Positions 40,351-44,502 of a stretch of 44,502 bases of DNA are shown one piece after another. The DNA is from Clostridia bacterium (GTDB taxonomy: Bacteria > Bacillota > Clostridia > Oscillospirales > CAG-272). The position numbers and the translations under genes are program-made. Numbering within the stretch: the first letter of the stretch is position 1; each line of letters begins with the position of its first letter. The stretch covers positions 1-44,502 of the forward strand of contig JAFSYU010000004.1 in assembly GCA_017443595.1 (NCBI GenBank). Direction: 5' to 3'. Under the pieces are notes generated by a model. It was not told the origin of the DNA, searched no databases, and saw only the letters and a program-made list of their open reading frames with translations.

Positions 40351-41985
40351 TTATTGTTCTTCTTCCGTATTTTCCTGTGCGAATTCGTGCAGACGGTAAT
40401 CTTTGTCTTCTTCTATTATTTTTATCATTTCGCTTGCGACCGACGGATCAAACTGAGTGCCGGAATTTTTTTCTATCTCGCTTTTTACCGCTTCCTGCGG
40501 CATATAGCTTCTGTAGCTTCTGTTGCTCGTCATCGCGTCGTAACTGTCGGCGACGGAGATTATACGGATCTTCAAAGAAGTGTCCGTGCCGGGCAGATTG
40601 TCGGGATAGCCTTTTCCGTCAAATCTTTCATGGTGCCACCTTGCCGCCGCGGCAAGCTCCGGAAAGCTCTTTATTTCTTTTAATATCTCATATCCGCGCA
40701 CGGTATGGGTTTTTATAACGCCGTACTCCTCGTCCGTCAGCTTGCCTTTTTTGTTTATGATGTTGTTCGGGATGCCTATTTTGCCTATATCGTGCAAAAG
40801 TCCCATTTTATATATTCTGTCACATTCCTTTTCTCTTAAGCCCATCCTTTGCGCGAGCATTTTTGAATACTCTGCAACTCTTAAAGAGTGACCGTTTGTG
40901 TACTTGTCCTTTGCGTCTATCGTAAGAGCAAGGGAAACAAGCAGCTCACCCGAAACCTCCGCTATCTCGCGCTCGGCTTTCTGTATCTCTTTAATGTATC
41001 TGTCCACCTCAAACGCAAGGTTTCTGAAATCGCGCGAAAGCTCGCCTATCTCGTTTTTCGAGCGTATGCCGTTCACCTTTTCCGCAACGCTTTCGCAGTC
41101 GTTGTTTTCGGTAAAGTCCTTAACCGCGCTCTGCAGCTTTGAAAGCGGTCTTGTTATAACGCGGTTGACTATCAGCATCATTAAGAAATACATAACGAGC
41201 ATACCGGCGAACATCGACAAGGCTATGATAAGAAGCTCGCTCATAAGGTCCGTATAGAACAGGTTCCAGTTGTAGCCTAAGCATAAAACGGCCGTCACGC
41301 CTTCGTCGTTTACAAACGGCATGGCGCAGAGATAATATTTCTGACCGCCTAATTCCTTATCGTCCGATATTTCAAATTCGGCTTCTCCGTATTTGCCGGA
41401 TAAGAATTTTTTTGCGGCCGGGTGAGAGCCGAGGTCAAAATTCCAAACGTCGCCTATCGTATGCGCCGGAATATCCTCGCCGCCGTTTTCCTGTATGTAT
41501 ATAAATCCGCGGTTCTCCTCGCCTACGCCGATAATAAACAGGCTTCCGTATTTGTACTCCTCAAGCTCCGATCTGAAATTGCGTTTTAACATATCGTACT
41601 GCGATTTCGCCACGGCAAGCTGTACTTTATACTCGGAGTTGTCAAGGTATTCGGATATAAGCACCTCGGTCAAACCGTAGATCGGTGTGTCGTAGGCGAT
41701 ATTGTCCTCCTCAAACGTCAGCTCCTCCTGCACCTCGTCAGGATGGCTCTGCCAGAATTTAAGCAGCCAAAGGGTAAGATCCTCGTCCTTGAAATAAAAC
41801 TGGTAAATACGTTTCGTATCGCGCAGCATCATATCGTTTTTCGCGGTAAGATAAGTGTTCGTACTGCTGTATCTGATTATTGATACGCTCGATACCGTGA
41901 ATATAAGATAAAACGCCGTGAGGATAAGACCTATCTGCCACCGCAGCTTTATTATGCGTTTGCTTTTTTCTTTGTCTTTTTTCAT
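40351..41985 (-). CDS. Membrane HD-GYP domain protein, probable c-di-GMP phosphodiesterase
   Basis: This 544-residue protein has a membrane helix near 15-37, an extracellular sensor of about 210 residues, a second helix (about 247-272), HAMP (about 272-330), a helical linker and an HD-GYP domain (about 350-525). The HD motif is 'LLHDIGKIGIP' (near residue 400), with 'KTHTVRGYEIL', 'WHHERFDGKGYPDNL' and 'RIISVADSYDAMTSNRSYR', so metal ligands and the GYP triplet are present. It should degrade c-di-GMP to GMP. An AAAGG site lies 11 bases upstream of the ATG. It is the first gene of an operon that ends with a GGDEF protein. The last residues are an acidic tail (ENTEEEQ). Confidence 0.88.
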   Translation of the reverse strand: MKKDKEKSKRIIKLRWQIGLILTAFYLIFTVSSVSIIRYSSTNTYLTAKNDMMLRDTKRIYQFYFKDEDLTLWLLKFWQSHPDEVQEELTFEEDNIAYDTPIYGLTEVLISEYLDNSEYKVQLAVAKSQYDMLKRNFRSELEEYKYGSLFIIGVGEENRGFIYIQENGGEDIPAHTIGDVWNFDLGSHPAAKKFLSGKYGEAEFEISDDKELGGQKYYLCAMPFVNDEGVTAVLCLGYNWNLFYTDLMSELLIIALSMFAGMLVMYFLMMLIVNRVITRPLSKLQSAVKDFTENNDCESVAEKVNGIRSKNEIGELSRDFRNLAFEVDRYIKEIQKAEREIAEVSGELLVSLALTIDAKDKYTNGHSLRVAEYSKMLAQRMGLREKECDRIYKMGLLHDIGKIGIPNNIINKKGKLTDEEYGVIKTHTVRGYEILKEIKSFPELAAAARWHHERFDGKGYPDNLPGTDTSLKIRIISVADSYDAMTSNRSYRSYMPQEAVKSEIEKNSGTQFDPSVASEMIKIIEEDKDYRLHEFAQENTEEEQ

Positions 41986-42108
41986 TACAAGCTATACCTT
42001 TTTCCGATACGGTTTTTTATTCCGCATCTGCTTTTCTTTTGAAAAAAACCGCACGCCGAAAATAGCGTCAGTTAAATACCCCGCTTTTCTTGATCAACAA
42101 TCAATTTT

Positions 42109-42137
42109 ATTATAGTTATATATATCAGATTTGTCAA
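42109..42137 (-). promoter_or_regulatory. Sigma-A promoter of the HD-GYP/GGDEF operon
   Basis: On the minus strand TTGACA (42137-42132) and TATAAT (42114-42109) are separated by 17 bases. The leader would be about 115 nt. Confidence 0.85.
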
Positions 42138-42143
42138 GTATAA

Positions 42144-42296
42144 TTAGAGCGGGCCGTATTTGTCTACGAACGCCTGTATCTTTTCATCCTGCGCCTCCTC
42201 GGCAAAAAACGCTCATAGGCACAGCGATAAGTCCGGCCAGCATAAAGACCGAAAGCAAAGCGGAAATCGCTTTGAACAAAACAGTTTTTTTTATTT
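42144..42296 (-). pseudogene. Remnant of a secreted-protein gene
   Basis: On the minus strand the bases encode 'KKTVLFKAISALLSVFMLAG' then 'LIAVPMSVF', a good signal peptide, and, after a one-base frame change near 42210, 'AEEAQDEKIQAFVDKYGPL' and a stop at 42144. There is no ATG and no good ribosome site in front. It is the start of a secreted protein that has lost its first codon and nearly all of its mature part. It lies immediately downstream of the DUF4091 lipoprotein gene. Confidence 0.6.
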
Positions 42297-42323
42297 AAGA
42301 GGAAAGCATTTTTTTGCCGCTTT

Positions 42324-44006
42324 TTATTGAGCCGCTTCGACGGCAAATCCGAGTTCTGTCCTCGCGGCGGCGAATACCGAATCACTGTCCGTGTATTCAA
42401 GAATATTCGTGGTTACCTTATTAAGTATTTCATTCATTTTATCAACGCCGCACAACTTCTCGCACATACAAAGCATATCGTAATCGTCAAGTCCGTCCCG
42501 TACCGCCTCAAAACGCAGCGTTGAGCACGGTCCCGTATACCCGAGTTCTTCCTTTCCGTAAGCCAAAAGCGAACCGTCGCGGTTGAAATCCCTGCTGCTC
42601 CACGGATCTTTGTTCCAGTACGTGCACGCCCAGTACAAAAAACCGGTTGCGTTATACTGCTTTTGCTGCCAAAAAAGCACCCTGTTCTGCAAGCCCGTGT
42701 AATCTATCATCAGATTGCAGTATTTTTTTATCGTTGGGTAAATGCATACGTACCACCACAATTCGCCGCTTTCCTTCGTTACATCAGCCATTCTTTCGCT
42801 CAGCCACGGGTATTTTTGCGCGGCTTCCTCTGTCGGGTATATGGAAACAATATCCTTGCCGTTGGCAACGCCGCCCTCCGTGAAACCTGCGGCTACGGGA
42901 CACCATATATCTATATAATCACGCATAAAGTCGATCCCGTCCGTATTTTCATCATATACGGCGCTGACGTAGAAGGGCGCTATCGTACGAATCATCGGAA
43001 AGTTCTTTTTCGTCTTACCGTAAACAGCTGCAAGTTTGTCAAGTGCTGCTTTGTCACTTGGCTCATCCACCGCATAGAAATACGCTTTATTGACCCAATC
43101 GTCGTTTTTCTTCAACTTGTCATATACCGCCGTCGTCTGCGGAACTATGAAAGAGGTTACTCTCGGATCGCTCATATACGCGTCAGCCTGACTATCCGTA
43201 ACGTCATACGGCAGATAATACGGCGATATACGGTAATCTATCACAAAATCATAATACGACTTATAAAGCTCTTTATAATCGGTATCACTACCGTAATTCT
43301 TTATCTGATCCCATATCCCCATCGCGCTTTTTGAATTTGGCGTATCGGGAATTTCAAAATTCCACACGTGACAATAAAGCGGGCATACACGCACAGGCTC
43401 GCCGTACTGTTTTACTATCAAATCTCCGCTGTAATCTCCCGGCTTTGTCTCCTTTTCCGTTCTTATGCGGACTATTATGACCTGACTGTTTTTCTTTTTG
43501 ATATCTATCGTATCGATTTTTTCGTTTATCGGGACCATAATATCGGGATAATCGCGACCGTCCGAATACGACACGGAATAAACGCGAAAGATATCTGTTT
43601 GAAGAGAATTCCCGTATCTGTCATTAATACCGGAAAGCTCGACGGATATACCTTTTATTCCTGCAGGAGCGTATAAACAAAGTTGAGCGTTTTCATACTC
43701 GTTTTTAGCCATATATACGGTATAATCCTCCGTACCTGCGCTGCGGATCTTTGCGGGATCTTTATTCGCAGCCGTTTTATTGAAAGCGTGGTTATACCAT
43801 ACGTCAAGCTGTGCGTCCGTTTCCTTAAGATTTATTTTTGTCGACTCCGTTTCCGTTACGTATTCTGTTTCCGTATCAAACATCTGTTCTGCCGTTGTAC
43901 CGTTGATTTGCGTATCGGCCGATGTGGTTACGTCGGGGTCGCCTGCGCATCCGGAAAGAAGCGCCGGTATCAATATGACTGCAGTCAGAATAACAGATTT
44001 TTTCAT
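42324..44006 (-). CDS. DUF4091 lipoprotein, GH123-like glycoside hydrolase
   Basis: This 560-residue exported lipoprotein has lipobox LSGC (Cys20) and a Thr/Glu linker to about residue 60. An N-terminal beta-sandwich (about 60-220, 'YTVYMAKNEYENAQLCLYAP') precedes a TIM barrel (about 225-480) with 'KAYFYAVDEPSDKAALDKL', where the adjacent Asp-Glu fits the catalytic pair of GH123 N-acetylgalactosaminidases. The C-terminal 'STLRFEAVRDGLDDYDMLCM' is the signature of DUF4091. It probably acts on amino-sugar-containing glycans outside the cell; the substrate is inference. The ribosome site is AGGAGAAA. A clear sigma-A promoter was not found. Confidence 0.8.
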   Translation of the reverse strand: MKKSVILTAVILIPALLSGCAGDPDVTTSADTQINGTTAEQMFDTETEYVTETESTKINLKETDAQLDVWYNHAFNKTAANKDPAKIRSAGTEDYTVYMAKNEYENAQLCLYAPAGIKGISVELSGINDRYGNSLQTDIFRVYSVSYSDGRDYPDIMVPINEKIDTIDIKKKNSQVIIVRIRTEKETKPGDYSGDLIVKQYGEPVRVCPLYCHVWNFEIPDTPNSKSAMGIWDQIKNYGSDTDYKELYKSYYDFVIDYRISPYYLPYDVTDSQADAYMSDPRVTSFIVPQTTAVYDKLKKNDDWVNKAYFYAVDEPSDKAALDKLAAVYGKTKKNFPMIRTIAPFYVSAVYDENTDGIDFMRDYIDIWCPVAAGFTEGGVANGKDIVSIYPTEEAAQKYPWLSERMADVTKESGELWWYVCIYPTIKKYCNLMIDYTGLQNRVLFWQQKQYNATGFLYWACTYWNKDPWSSRDFNRDGSLLAYGKEELGYTGPCSTLRFEAVRDGLDDYDMLCMCEKLCGVDKMNEILNKVTTNILEYTDSDSVFAAARTELGFAVEAAQ

Positions 44007-44045
44007 TGATTTCTCCTGGTTATGAAAGTTTGTGTATATATTGAA

Positions 44046-44240
44046 CGGCGAGGTGATAAAAAGCCCCGTCGCTTTTACGTTGAGCAGATAGATTATTTAA
44101 CGGCCAATTCAGACGCTTGTTTTGCAAAATCCTTCGGTCACCGCTAAAAACAGTCCACCGGACTGTTTTCTTAACGCTGCTTCGAATCCCGCACTTATAG
44201 TGAAGCGCCAAAGAAAAAGGTACCTTGCGGTACCTTTTTC
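44046..44240. repeat. Probable dispersed repeat with two hairpins upstream of the DUF4091 gene
   Basis: The segment contains aaaacagtcc/ggactgtttt (about 44147-44170), then 'gctgcttcgaatcccgcac', and ends in a perfect gaaaaaggtacc/ggtacctttttc hairpin (44213-44240) with T-runs on both strands. Its layout and the tcgaatccc tract resemble repeats I recall from other Clostridia, where they are often called as short proteins by mistake. The final hairpin can terminate transcription in both directions. No gene is credible here. Confidence 0.5.
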
Positions 44241-44354
44241 TTTGTGCTTAACGCTCGAATATGCAAAACGAAAAAAACAATTGAAAAAGCGCCTTCTACC
44301 AAATCAAAATGCTATTATGCACATTATTATCTTAAACGCTCGAAATCACAAAAA

Positions 44355-44502
44355 GTGAAATCGCACCTGCGGCGCGGTGAAATCCGGGCAAATCCCGGAT
44401 GAAATCGTTCGCATCCGCGAACCCCCAACGCTCGCAAGCTCGCTTCGGGGAACCCCGGCGCTCACGATGAAATCAAATCCGTCCTCTTTAACCCGCACGT
44501 CA
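44355..44502. repeat. Palindrome array with TGAAATC linkers at the right edge
   Basis: Different small palindromes (gcacctgcggcgc, ccgggcaaatcccgg, gttcgcatccgcgaac) are each joined by GTGAAATC or GATGAAATC, followed by an 'aacgctcgcaagctcgctt' segment and a degenerate ggggaacccc module, then another gatgaaatc. It may continue past the window edge. Together with the preceding repeat it fills 44007-44502, where I see no gene. Confidence 0.65.

Noticed and set aside
44020..44211. Small open frame of 63 codons on the minus strand
   Set aside because: It lies across two hairpins of a repeat, has no ribosome site, and its translation looks like repeat artefact.
44170..44212. tRNA-like T-arm (tcgaatccc)
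   Set aside because: No acceptor stem, D-arm or anticodon arm can be drawn around it, so it is treated as part of a dispersed repeat.

Overview
The window looks like a chromosomal segment from an uncultured anaerobic member of the Bacillota, class Clostridia (probably an Oscillospiraceae- or Christensenellales-like gut organism). Support: strong AGGAGG-type ribosome binding sites, near-consensus TTGACA-17-TATAAT promoters, a histidine operon that opens with a YerC-type TrpR-family regulator and uses short HisG plus HisZ, a Re-type citrate synthase as found in strict anaerobes, a DarA c-di-AMP receptor, and many lipoproteins with acidic/Thr-rich linkers. The taxonomic call is inference; no rRNA or tRNA gene was seen.

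Layout. 1-458: two direct copies of a palindrome-rich repeat and a terminator. 459-3552 (minus): a TasA/camelysin-like surface protein with an unusual structured 5' leader, then a DUF4358 lipoprotein. 3710-5149 (minus): Re-citrate synthase. 5384-7873 (plus): a large lipoprotein with a beta-propeller glycosidase-like domain. 8020-15660 (plus): a ten-gene, tightly overlapping histidine operon, yerC-hisZ-hisG-hisD-hisC-hisB-hisH-hisA-hisF-hisIE, from one promoter to one terminator. 15740-16150: a palindrome/repeat cluster. 16156-20976 (minus): an operon of an ABC exporter with an extra PH-like/zinc-ribbon front end, a DUF1854 protein, DarA, and a TIM-barrel protein of unknown function. 21455-23569 (minus): a DUF6259 glycosidase-like protein.

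23852-31331 holds two paralogous minus-strand cassettes, each an ECF sigma factor followed by a very large single-pass membrane protein with repeated extracellular domains. They flank a plus-strand trxB plus small winged-helix gene. This pair is the most interesting candidate for an undescribed system: the cytoplasmic tail is too short to be an ordinary anti-sigma domain, the membrane/juxtamembrane segment is conserved, and both sigma genes carry the same TGAAAC-type upstream element.

31564-33863 (plus): an ABC-2 ATPase/permease pair. 33915-38548 (minus): an operon of a metallophosphoesterase lipoprotein, an eight-helix membrane protein, a dCache-HAMP-PP2C (SpoIIE/RsbU-type) phosphatase and an 80-residue internally repeated protein. 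38742-41985 (minus): an HD-GYP protein and a GGDEF protein separated by a mosaic gene remnant assembled from pieces of a second PP2C phosphatase and a second HD-GYP gene. 42144-44006: a decayed secreted-protein fragment and a DUF4091/GH123-like lipoprotein. 44007-44502: dispersed repeats only.

Overall the window is a histidine biosynthesis operon set among cell-envelope sensing and signalling genes (two ECF systems, c-di-GMP synthesis/degradation, a c-di-AMP receptor, a PP2C phosphatase) and carbohydrate-active or surface proteins.
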